Shown here piece after piece: positions 23,089 to 33,677 of a DNA stretch of 64,000 nucleotides. The notes under the pieces are model-generated. The model made no database searches, was not told the origin of the DNA, and was given only the letters and a program-made list of their open reading frames with translations. Every line of letters begins with the position of its first letter. Position 1 is the first letter of the stretch. Source of the stretch: Amphiura filiformis (taxonomy: Eukaryota > Echinodermata > Ophiuroidea > Amphilepidida > Amphiuridae); assembly GCF_039555335.1 (NCBI RefSeq), contig NC_092635.1, positions 50,922,052 through 50,986,051 of the forward strand, given 5' to 3'. Position numbers and translations under genes: made by a program.

Positions 23089-23934
23089 CTAACCCGCCTC
23101 GAAACCTCGGTGAATGGAGAGGACAGCTGACTTATAGCTGGCCCCAGTGGCCCGCTGAAGTCTTGCTTGGAACTTTTCTGTCAGAAACTCCGGAACTAGC
23201 AGCACAGAGGCTCTAGCGGGAGAGCTATTTGTCTCATTGCACCAAGCGTAGTATGGAGCCAGACTCTTTCTATACGTACGGAGGGTAGACTTCCGTCTAG
23301 CCCCGGCGATGAGAAAAACAGCTTCTGATGAAAAGTATCCCTCCGCTGCGTGTTCCCTGGTAAGGGCCATGCAGCTAACTGCAGGTGCTCTAGTGATAGA
23401 CTGGTACCTCCGCTCCGGCATCCGGAGTAGATCTGGTACTGGGAGTGCCAGCGGCCTTGCCGCTAGCAGAATGACAATGCAGTCTTCCCACCCGATCTTG
23501 GCCACCACCCTCATGAGTAGTGAGATCGGAGGGACTGCATAAGCTGTCATCCTCCCCAGTCTATGGACAGAGCGCCCACGGTGAATGCTTGGGGTCCGCG
23601 ACCCTTGAGCAGTACACCGGCAGTGGATGATTTGCGATGAGATGCGAACAGATCTTTCGAGGGGTGGTACATCCCTTGAAGATCGCCTGAGCGACCATGG
23701 AGCAAGGGACCATTCTGCTGGTCCCGACACCCTTCCTCGTGACAGATTGTGCGCGAGGATGCTGGTGACGCCCGCGATGTGTATCGCTCTCATCGTAATC
23801 TGCCTGAACTTGCACCACCCTATCAGGTGTCGTGCATGCAGGCTCAATCGTGGCCCGGAGTCCCCTTGTCTGTTGGGGTAGGCTACCACGGTTGTGTTAT
23901 CCGTCAGGACAACGGTATGTGATTCCACGATCAC
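23089..23934 (-). pseudogene. DIRS RNase H domain and start of the tyrosine recombinase
   Basis: A 281-residue open stretch. Its N-terminal part carries VVLTDNTTVVAYPNRQGDS and RAIHIAGVTSILAHNLSRG, then EWSLAPW, the usual DIRS RNase H signature. The normal LAD-x-LSR reads LAHNLSR, so an expected Asp is His. After a linker the C-terminal part (TLRTYRKSLAPYYAWCNET, then LVPEFLTEKFQARLQRATGA) resembles the N-terminal helical domain of a tyrosine recombinase. The frame stops before the catalytic R-HxxR-Y region. The first Met is arbitrary, because the domain begins upstream in a broken frame. Confidence 0.8.
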
Positions 23935-24050
23935 CTCCTCGTAAGCGAGGGAGGTTGATGTGAAACCCTGTCTCTATGGCCCCCATAGGCCCGAGACGGA
24001 GTCTCCGTGGATGTGGACCCCCAGCCCCGCTTTTGGCGCTATGGTCGTCA

Positions 24051-24317
24051 CTACCACGTGACATACCGGGGTGCAGGAAACCTGACACCCTGGGTCAAAT
24101 TGGGCTGATGGGTCCACCACCAGAGTTCCTCTCGCGCGATCTCCGACAACGGAACCGCGGGGATATTGGGTGACGACTGGGCCTGCAAGCAGGCTAGAAG
24201 GTGTAGTTGGGTAAGCCTAACGTAGAAACGGCAGTACAGTACGAGGTCTACCATACTGGCCATTAGGCCTACCACCTTCATCCATGCCACAGCGGGTTTT
24301 GCCCGAGACTCGGCCAA
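24051..24317 (-). pseudogene. DIRS RT-RNase H connection fragment
   Basis: An 88-residue fragment between RT and RNase H. LSEIAREELWWWTHQPNLTQG matches the usual (R)EELxWW segment that opens the RNase H part of DIRS polyproteins. It is separated from 23934 by a frameshift or stop. Confidence 0.6.
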
Positions 24318-24344
24318 GAGTCAGGCACACCGCACCATGTTAAA

Positions 24345-24611
24345 TCACCCGCCGGGTGAGAGCACCGCGAACCCCTCCGTGAGGGTGATCTGGGCCCCTA
24401 CAAATAGTGGTGTCTGCGTCGGGACCACGCTGGACTTTTTGAGCTGATCAAAAATCCAGGGTCCCGCACCCCACGGACTATCAACCCCATGAGACCCGTA
24501 GTCTTCAGTGGAGTGCGTCCGTATATGAGCCAAACGTCCAGGTAGCAACTGATGTTGACACCCCTGTGCTTCAGGTACGCTGCCACCGCTCTGACCAAGA
24601 GTGTTAAACAC
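24345..24611 (-). pseudogene. DIRS reverse transcriptase, catalytic YxDD region
   Basis: Two overlapping frames share the signal. One reads VAAYLKHRGVNISCYLDVWL and IYGRT, which is the palm motif normally spelled YLDDWLI in DIRS RT. Here the second catalytic Asp is Val. The other frame carries the following FVGAQITLTEGF (thumb). The domain is therefore both frameshifted and missing a metal-binding residue. Confidence 0.7.
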
Positions 24612-24671
24612 CCTGGGAGAGATGGACAGGCCGGATGGCCGGTATCAAAACTGGTAATTTTGATCCTGTAC

Positions 24672-25120
24672 CTAGAAGCGCAGATGCCTCCGATCTTGAG
24701 AGGCGATTGGCATATGCAGATAGGCGTCCGAGAGATCTAGCGATGCTGTTCCCATGCCCCTGATGGGGCAGGCTAGCACCGAGGCGAGAGTCCCCATTCT
24801 GAACCTCTTGGGCCTGAAGAACGTGTTCAACAGCCTGCGGTTCCGGATGGGGCTCCCGTCGCTGTCTTCCTTGGAGCCAATGGCTCCAAGATCACCCGTA
24901 GAGCGGGGCGTAGACCGGGACAATCGCCCGCTTCGTGAGAAGCTGTGTGATCCCTGTCAGTAGTGCCCGACGCTGGGGGCCGTCTGACGGCACTACTGTG
25001 GACCTCTGAAATGTGCAGACGAATGTGGGGAGACTGGGTTGCCAGTCTGTAACCCCCACTCACCACTGACCATACCCAGGCACCCAAAGAGATGGTTTCC
25101 CACCTCTGGGTGAAAGCCAT
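24672..25120 (-). pseudogene. DIRS reverse transcriptase, fingers and motif A
   Basis: Frame 24672-24923 contains FRPKRFRMGTLASVL and SLDLSDAYLHMPI, the motif A region (LDLxDAYxHxPI) with its first catalytic Asp present. Frame 24827-25120 contains LGAWVWSVVSGGYRLATQSP, which matches the region preceding the RT in DIRS (W-V-x-S-x-V-x-x-GY-x-L). The two frames overlap, so at least one frameshift is needed. Confidence 0.75.
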
Positions 25121-25530
25121 AAGCGGTCGCCCACTGGGAGATCCCCTGTGGAAAAACCGCTGAGCCCCCAGGAATGCTCTGCCTAGCTTCCCTTGGAAGA
25201 GCGCTTGCTCTTCTTCGGGCTTGCCAGCTGTTCCTGTGCTACCCTTGCGCTTCCCAGAAATGGGTGCTGCAGAGGTAGTGGGCTCGGGTACTGTTGGTGG
25301 TGCACGGCCTGCTGAAGTCGGAGCTCCTACCCATGGTAAGGGCAGTTTCCGACCTCTTCAGAGTGCTCCGTTAGTAGCTTCTTTGCACGGTCCTCCACCG
25401 TAGCGCAGAAGCATCCAAAGAGAAAAAGGACCCTGCCTTTCCATCGCGTTGAGCGATTGGAGTGGCAGGCCCCTCCCCCCGGCGCTGAGTGGACACCCTA
25501 TGGGCTAGGCCCATGGAGCTCTCGTTGAGG

Positions 25531-27368
25531 CTAGCTGTTAGCACCGCTAATAGGCTCACTCGCGGAAGAGCTCAGATGTTGTCTGAGCGTGATACGCTTG
25601 ACGACATCTGGGTCCCTCTCGGATCCCCTCAGGTAGGTCCTGTGGTCCTCCCGCGCTACACGCAGAGGAAGCGTGCAAGCACGCCGCGTCATAGCTCTAC
25701 CGAGCGCGACAGCCCTACGATATCTACTCGTGAGGTTTGCCGGGAATGAGACTGCAGGCGTCCCCTGTGAGGAAGCAGCAGCTGAGCATCCTACTGAAAG
25801 GATCCCCTGGTCCTCCTCCATGGACTCCCCCTTAGGGGGTGTCCGGAGGAAGATCAGTGCTGTTGCTCCCCTCGCGGGGCAGCGGGGAAGGAGATTGTAG
25901 TGATGTCACTACCGGACTCAGCTTCCGACTCCTTTCCTCGCCCATAGTATCCGTGATCATGCTCCGATGATGACGGTAACTGAGGACGGGCATCTGAAAG
26001 CGGGTAAGAAGGCATAACCACTGTGTGGCTCGCCGACTACCTGCCAGCAGAAGAGGGAGTACTCCCGCAAGACCCTGGGGTATCCGCCATGGCACCACTG
26101 GGTCCGCATGCTCTCGCAGCCGTCGTCCTGGCGCTAGCCGCACGGGGCCTACCCTGATCAAGATCTGGGTTAGCCCCATGCCGGCTGGCCTGGTCAACAG
26201 CTGATGTTGGTACTGCGTGGCCATCGCTAGGCGACACTTGCCACGGTGCTAGGCCGTGGAAGAAACACCCTGCGGCGGGTACCACGGGGCATACCCAGCC
26301 GGCAGCTGACCCTGAAAGGATCCGCCACCAGGGTAACCCCATGGTACTGCAGTACCAGCACCGCCTCCCCCCCTTGTTGCCACAGAAACTGTGGCGACTA
26401 AAGGCGGGTGCTGCGGTACCGGTGCGGTATCAGCGTGGGTACCCGTGAGGGTTCCCAACTGTGGACCGCTGTACCCTCGCCACACCGCGTTCCCTGTTTG
26501 GGGATCAAGCTGTGTGCTGGCGTGGTACCGGCGCTGTACTAGCATGGGTACCCGTGAGGGTTCCCGGTTGTGTACCGCTGTATGCGTGGTTCCAGCGTAG
26601 GTGCCCGTGAGGGCTCCCGGCTGTGTACCACTGTACCCATGCCTCACTGCGTTCCCCGCAAGGGGATCAAGCCGTGTGTATGGGTACCCCGCCATACCGG
26701 CTGTCCCTTGGCTAGAGGGAGCTTGCCTAGTACCACGGGTAGCTGAGCGTGCATACCCCGATCAATCACCCGCCACCTGAATAGGCAGCGCCAATCAATG
26801 GAGCTATGCCCTGTTGATTTGACAGTGATCGATCAAGAGAGGGTAATTGACCCATTGACGGTAATGGATCACCCACGCTCCGCTGGCTCTCGAGGACATA
26901 AGTGGGTTGTTGATCAGCTAGGCTGTTCAAGCTACTTACTGTAGCCTCTAGAGCTTCGCCCAAGGTCGCTGTGTGTGGCGGACCACTCACGGCAGCTATG
27001 GGCGGGTGCATAGCGGCTACCACTGAAGTCAAGCCGTAGCTCGTCTTTGTAGCTGCCACCGAATGCACCTGGGTCGCTGTCCCGTGAGAGACTGCGAGCC
27101 CAACCCCTGAATAATCGCCAGCCAGTCCCTGTGGACAGCCAGCAGCTATTCTAGGGCCCAGGGTATCACTCGGCGGTCCCGCCATGGAACGCTGCCGTGT
27201 GACAACCCCAGTTGGTTCTGCTAAGACTACACCCACAGCGTTAGCCGCGGTATCGTCTCTGCTGAACCCATGCATGCTAGGGTTCAACCCAGGCAAGCCC
27301 GGGTACCTTGCATGCTGCCCGTCGCTGGCTACTACTGTGGCTGTTTGAGCCCGTAGATATGCCTGCAA
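25531..27368 (-). pseudogene. DIRS gag-like region
   Basis: Open pieces at 26766-27368 (200 residues), 26249-26695 (148) and 25832-26224 occupy the position of the first DIRS ORF. The 148-residue piece holds two copies of a Gly/Tyr/Thr-rich unit (LDPxxGNAVxxGYSGxQxG, then LTGTxAxT). I see no zinc knuckle. Assignment rests mainly on position, strand and composition. Confidence 0.5.
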
Positions 27369-27417
27369 CAGACGGGTGTCCTCCTGCTAAAAACCCGTGA
27401 GGATTTTCGCTAGAGGA

Positions 27418-27863
27418 CTGGTATCCTCCTGCTACAAAACCCGCTAGGTTTTCGCTGGTGGTTACCGCTCTGCTGCCTGCTACTTTGCTCCGACGTATAG
27501 TCAGTGCGTTCGCGGGCTGGTGCGCCTTTGGACGCGGTAGCAGTCGCCGGAGGAACTGCGTGCTTGTCGGGGGACCGGAGACCCCTTAAGCAGACCTGCC
27601 ATGACCCATAGGGGCTGTCACAGCAGAATCTACCGATCGACTGGTATCCTCCTGCTGCAAAACCCGCTAGGGTTTTCGCTGGTGGTTACCGCTCTGCTGC
27701 CTGCTACTTTGCTCCGACATATAGTCAGTGCTTTCGCTGGCTGCTGAGCCTTTGGACGCGCTTAGCAGTCCTCGAAGGAACCGCTTGCTTGTCCGGGGAC
27801 CGAGCCCCTTAAGCAGACCTGCCATGACCCATAGGGGCTGTCACAGCAGAATCCACCGTATCG
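27418..27863. repeat. 223-bp tandem duplication in the DIRS leader
   Basis: The block starting CTGGTATCCTCCTGCT at 27418 repeats at 27641 with few changes. The block around CCATGACCCATAGGGGCTGT likewise occurs at both ends. It lies upstream of the gag-like region. Confidence 0.8.
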
Positions 27864-27964
27864 ACCTTACCAGTGCCCTTGGTAGATTTCTTCTTCGTCT
27901 TATGGCGATGACGGATCCAATCGTCAAGCTGGAACTCGGAGAGTCCTAAGCAAAAGAAAGACAT

Positions 27965-28649
27965 CTAGAAGATCGTGAGCACTCCCTGTGGGTGAAACAG
28001 AGCGGGTGTGGGTCCCGCTCCGTCACCAGGGAAGGGCAAGCCCGACAGGGCCGAGGCGAAGCGAGGAGAAAAGGGGGGCACTACCCCCCAACACGCCGAC
28101 TCAAGCCCAGTAAGCAAACCTGAGCACGGAGGCTGGTCGCTAACGTTAGTGGTAAAGTAAGGACTGGCTAACTTTATTACTAAAATGTCAGACGGGTCCC
28201 TACCAATCCCCACCGTATGAATATCTGATTAACTCGCCTTTATTGGACGGTAATGAAGACATAACGATAGAGTAATCACCCTAACATAGCAACAATAACC
28301 TACCGTACATGAAATACAATGTGTATGTACAAACATCTATTGTAACTTACAGGCTGCAATGGTTGTTTTACGTGGGAAACAAAATGAATGGCGCCAACGA
28401 AGCGCCATTTTGAATTGCTCGTGTGTCCCGTGATACAAACGGAGGCACGATATGTAGCTAAGTTTTGGATCGCTTTTTGTCACTTTTTCGCCAGAAAATG
28501 CCGTCAAAACTATCCTCAGTCGAACAATACCGGTTTGGTTTTACCTAAGGTGTGAAACTACAACCGTATATCTCGCCTTTGGTCGAGAAATTGATACACA
28601 GTGCTATGAACAATCGATAGGCACGTCTGTGTCAGTCGGAGACCAAGGA
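27965..28649 (-). other. DIRS 5' leader, no convincing coding
   Basis: An 82-residue open frame at 27965-28213 has no recognisable motif. The rest, between the tandem duplication and the 5' terminal repeat, has no frame worth naming. Confidence 0.4.
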
Positions 28650-28832
28650 GGATAAGGGCGATCATATGGTGTGACGTCACCTTTTGGGTGAGTCCACCGG
28701 GGATCGGGGTTTTGTTATTTATTCATTTATGTGGGACAAAATGACTATTGGTTTTTTCCGCATCTCGGGATCGATGCAAGAAGTATCTTAATCAACATCG
28801 GAAACGGTAAGATCGACCGGTGTACTGAGTCT
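28650..28832 (-). repeat. 5' inverted terminal repeat of the DIRS element
   Basis: The inner part is the reverse complement of 21771-21926. It includes the shared run CCGATCCCCGGTGGACTCAC and the block around TGATTAAGATACTTCTTGCA, with few differences. The outer 60 bp (28773-28832) instead match the internal complementary region at 22042-22101. Confidence 0.9.
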
Positions 28833-31693
28833 CCAGAGTATACATGTATAGGCTAAAGAGTTTGTTCATAATGTTATATGATATCAAATAAATAACATTA
28901 ATTTTGACAATTGATTATAAAAAAACACATTAAAAAATGTGTTTAGAATGCATATCCTGAAATGAGTCTTTGTACTTGTAGTATTAATTTGGGTTTTATG
29001 TTGCAGTACATGTACAAATGTATGGTCAATTTGTCATTTTCACAGTAAAGGGCGTAACTTTCAATTTTGAACATTTTGATCCGTATTCACGGATTCCGTG
29101 AGTGGTCTAGCAAAATAAAGCTACAGAATTCCATGATTTTTGGCCACATTTAAGTTATCTAGTTAGCAGCTACCCTGGATACCATAATCATCTCCAATTA
29201 TGGGAGTTACTGCATTCAGTTTTGGCAGGCTAAAATGTCCATAAATATGGCCTATATGTACTAAAAATGTTGCCCTGTGGTTTTTTTTCAGTTAGTTGAT
29301 GGATAATTTTTCTTATCATGGGTAAAAACTGCAACAGCGTTCACAATAAAGCGTTCACAAGCAGCTTGTCGATCCAGAACTTGAAATCTTTGTTTCAGAG
29401 CCTTGTTTTGTAGAAATAATGAAATCTTTTTTAAATACATTGTAGTGAAAATTTCATGCGGTAGGTTGCCTCCCAAATGAAAAAGGTTAAATAGGCCTAT
29501 TTCTGAGAGATTATTAATTAACCTCATATTTGGTCATTTTAACCTTAAAAAACCCATTTTTTGTGCGTTTTGTGCGCATTTAATCCACTTTCGTACCATA
29601 TGTCACCAGTTTAGCTTCAATATATGCCAAAGTTTTTCGTCATAAACTTCTTTTGTCGCCAAAAGGTGCTGGATTCACTATACAATTTTTCCAACTCCAT
29701 CCCCCATGTTAAAAAGAAATCTACACCACTGTTCTGGGGACACATTTCAAGCAGATCCCAAGACTCCTCAGAACCCCTCCCCCCACCCCCGTGTCGCCCA
29801 GTGCGACGATGGTGTTGATTCAATTCAATTTTATTAAAAAATAACCTCGTGGCCCTAAGGCCAAATTGCGTATTTTTTACATGGTATAAAACATACAGAA
29901 TCAATACAGAATCAATACATGCATAATCAAATTACAACAGTAATTGAAAAACACTTATTAATAACATAAATTTAAAAAAATTGCACAAGAATCAAGCACC
30001 GATATTGCCACAACATACCAAACTTATAAAATTATTGACGCTGCAAAAAAACCCAAATTAGAAATCCTCACTCAATTATTTACCTAACTACAGGCAAACG
30101 AGCAACATACAAAATTACACTCACAATCATCAGCAAGCATGCAGTCTCATATACAAGACGTACACTCCTAAAATACAGCTAAACTTACTCACATAAAAAC
30201 ATACACAGAAACATTACACTCACTTCCCATCAGCCTCTCTGGAACATGAATATATATATATTGCACTTTAAAAACATGCTAAACATTTAGAAATAAACAT
30301 TAAATACAAGCAAAAAAATAAAAAAATATATCCTGAAAACAAACTTTGAGTTGTACTATCATTTACCATAACAGTGCTGCATAACAATATGCAGACTATT
30401 GTTCTCATTTCGCAAACAAAGCCCACACAGTATTGTTACTATGCATTTGCTTTGTAATATTTCATACAACTGAAACTATAATAACTACATGAGTTTGTGG
30501 ACTTAACACGGGATATGCTAGTCTCAGATGAAATTCTAAGCTCAAATTATTTATTTATTTTTTATGCCTAATATTTCTCATGATATTGATATGAATTGTA
30601 ATATCACAATTTTTATTTGATCATTTCAATCTTTATTGCAATCATTAAAAAACATACAAACTTTAAGCACAATGATTGAAAAGAAAACACATAAACCAGA
30701 CTAGAGAATGGAGAAGACAAAATGCCATCCCCATATCTCAAGAGGTGCATAAATACCAATACATACTGAAACAATCAACACTGTACAAGAAAATATACCT
30801 TCAGTAAAATTCATTTTTTTAAAAGGAATAAAAGACATTTTAAAAGGGGGATCCAGAAAAAAGAAGCGGCTGATTTTATCCATATGTTTAAAAATCATTA
30901 AATTTGTAATACTTTTTAGAATTTTTTTCTGTGAACAACAACAGTATACATTCTGTCCATTGAGAGCGTACCTTTTCTCAAAGCAGGCACATCTCATTTC
31001 ATGACGTCACCGTTTTTCTAGGCCAAATCTGTCTCGTTCTAAGGAACTCACCGCTTAAGTTGGTTTTTGCGGAATATCAATTTTAAACGTCGTATTTTCT
31101 CAAAAAAGGAGTCATTTTCATTGTCCTTATAATATTAGCTTGCCAATGATATGATGTTGTTTTTGCAATAGACCTGCCGTTTAAGTTATATCTTTGAGCA
31201 GACACTCTTCGAGTACTGGCTGGGCGCATGCTCCCTATTCCAAAGATCATTGCGGAAACTCCTAATCAATTTGAAAAATCTCATAGGAAAATGGCTGTTT
31301 TGGCCGAAAAACGGCCTGTGCCCACTCAACCAATCATACCCAGTGCCTCCAATCACGCGTCAAGGTCGGTGCCCCCCAACAGAATAATTCACGCATTGGC
31401 GTGAAAACAACTTATCGCATATTTTTATTTGCAGAGTCCAGAGAGTCGAACCTGGCACAATAGTGTGAAGCTGAACTTATACTCTATCACTTTTTCAGAA
31501 AAGCGATTTTCACGCATGCTCAATGTTTACTTACATTTCCAGAGCGTCAAGCCGATCAATCGATTCAAATCGCTGAGGCAAAAACGACGTCACTTTTGTA
31601 AGTTGAAGAAATCACAACTTCCCTGCGATATCGCTTGACATGTGAATGTGTCAACCAATCATATCATCTGGATCTATTATTTTGCTAATTAAT
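28833..31693. other. Gene-poor AT-rich stretch
   Basis: Contains a fragment related to 18030-18080 (GGTGCTGGATTCACTATA) near 29664 and, from about 29820, AT-rich text starting TCAATTCAATTTTATTAAAA that looks like the 3' tail of a decayed retroelement. No supported gene. Confidence 0.4.
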
Positions 31694-32898
31694 GGGCTAT
31701 TTCATTATAAATGACAACATTGAGTCCCAAAAGGGGTCAAAATTCAAACTCATTTATTTCATGCAAATTCATTATCATTTCAAAGTTCAGATGGTGTGTC
31801 AATAATTCTCAAAATATTAGAGCGTCAAACCCTCAGGAACCATTAAAAAATTACATTGAATTTTTGCTGTGTAAAACAAAGCTGCCGTCTGGAGGAGAAA
31901 TTTTGTTAAACAATTTAATACACAACTTTGAAAGAGTATATGTAACCAACATTGGGTTCATACTTATTCATATTTAGTCTGTAATAATTGTTGTATGTTC
32001 CTTTACACTTCAGTGTCTTAAATATGCCAGTTTCAATATAAAACAATTAGTAAATTGATACTAATCCAGATAAATGGTGCAAAATTACTACATATTTTAA
32101 GGATAAACTTTATCTTCACCTGAAAAATTCATGAAATAGTCATTTTGTCCTGCCCAATAGCTACACTGATGCATAAGTGAGTATTCTCGTCAATCTGTTG
32201 TACTAGTCATGGAAAACCTAAAATAAAAGACCCTCCTGTGTCATTTGTTCTGGATAGGACACATTTTTTAACACATAATAAAGCATACTTTAACTTTAGA
32301 AATAGCTGCATCAATATTATTGCATCAATATTATTGCATAAAAGATCCCCAGCATTTAAAATCCACTACAAACAGGGTTAATATTCTGGTTAAATTAGGA
32401 ATATTGCAAATTTTAGCTAAACGAAGTACAATGCAGAATAATATCATATGTGTTCTCAACAACTGGACAATAATTTGAACACTAAAGTGGTTTGTAAGCA
32501 TAATTTGCAATAAAATGCAAAAATTTCTTGTGGGTTTGGCTCTTTGAAATTTTTATTTTTTAGTTTGTTTACCAATTCATGGAAATGACATAATTGTGCT
32601 GGAGAGGACATTTGTTAAATTGCAAACAGAATCGTGGATACAGGCTTGCAAAAATGCAACAAATACCAAATCATGTGCCACCTTGGTAGAAGGAAGACCA
32701 CTCTTCCTCTACAAATTTCACATTCTCAAGGCTTATATTAAGCAGGCACCCAGGCTCTTTTTACCCCATGGTTGCCAGGTTTTGGCTCCTGGTGTGTCCA
32801 ATATTTTACACTACAAACTATAGGACCAGGAGCCATCTTTTGGACCAGGAGCTCATTTTAGCTCCTGGTCCAAGCATCTATATAATAATACGCTATTC

Positions 32899-32902
<4 letters not shown>

Positions 32903-32931
<29 letters not shown>

Positions 32932-32937
32932 GACTGC
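32903..32937. repeat. (CTGT)n microsatellite
   Basis: About eight near-perfect CTGT units directly before the tandem array. Confidence 0.9.
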
Positions 32938-32949
32938 TAATGTGAGGCC

Positions 32950-33677
32950 ACCGTAGGTCATACGGGGCTCAAACTTGGTGGGTGGGTGCAGCTTGGTATG
33001 AGGAAGAACGAGTTTATATTTTTTTAGGTCAAAGGTCAAGGACGGGGTCAAGTTCAATTGAAGTCTAATTTCGAATACTTTAAATGGCAAAGCTAGCCAT
33101 GCCATTGTGTTGACCTTGGACTACCAAACAAAAGTTTCCACGGTGACCTTTTTGTCAGACCAACGGTAAGAGGTCAAAGGTCAAGAAAGGTAAAAATTTC
33201 AAACTGCCCCTATGAAGCTCAAACTTGGTGGGTGGATGGAACTTGGAATAACAAATAAAAGTTTCCACGATGACCTTTTTGTCAGACCTACGGTTAAGAG
33301 GTCATAGGTCAAGAAAGGTAACAATTTCAAATTGCTCCTATGGAGCTCAAACTTGGTGGGTGGGTGGACCTTGAACTAACAAACAAAAGTTTCTACAGTG
33401 ACCTTTTCGTCATACCTACGGTTAAGAGGTCATAGGTCAAGAAAGGTAAAATTTCAAATTGCCCCTATGGAGCTCAAACTTGGTGGGTGGGTGGACCTTG
33501 GACTAACAAACAAAAGTTTCCACGGTGACCTTTTCAGTCATACCTACGGTTAAGAGGTCATAGGACAAGAAATGTAAAAATTTCAAATTGCTCCTATGGC
33601 GATCACACTTGGTGGGTGGGTGGACCTTGGACTAACAAACAAAAGTGTCCACGGTGACCTTTTCGTCATACCTACGG
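32950..33677. repeat. Tandem array, unit about 125 bp
   Basis: About six units carry CTCAAACTTGGTGGGTGGGT, AACAAAAGTTTCCACGGTGA and AAGAGGTCATAGGTCAAGAA. About one more unit continues at 36638-36790, beyond the inserted fold-back. Later units look more alike than the first. Confidence 0.88.

Larger units (their letters stand above)
21719..28832 (-). mobile_element. DIRS1-type tyrosine-recombinase retrotransposon, near full length
   Basis: The element is about 7.1 kb and clearly richer in G+C than its surroundings. Its inverted terminal repeats match over about 155 bp (21771-21926 against 28650-28801), while their outermost 55-60 bp differ. An internal complementary region at 21985-22101 is complementary to both outer ends. 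Coding on the minus strand runs from a gag-like region (27.4-25.5 kb) to reverse transcriptase (25.1-24.3 kb), RNase H (about 24.3-23.6 kb) and tyrosine recombinase (about 23.3-22.4 kb). This order, the inverted termini, and the absence of a protease or DDE integrase are diagnostic of DIRS1-like elements, which integrate by a recombinase and leave no target duplication. The reading frames are broken in many places, so this copy should be inactive. Confidence 0.92.

Noticed and set aside
22139..26600. Plus-strand open frames within the DIRS element
   Set aside because: The recognisable RT, RNase H and recombinase motifs are on the minus strand. High GC makes chance open frames common.
29617..29904. 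Opposed frames of 95 and 64 residues
   Set aside because: The region looks like decayed element text, related to 18030-18080, with no protein motif.
32950..33677. Possible CRISPR-like array
   Set aside because: The units are contiguous 125-bp tandem repeats without unique spacers, in an animal genome with introns.
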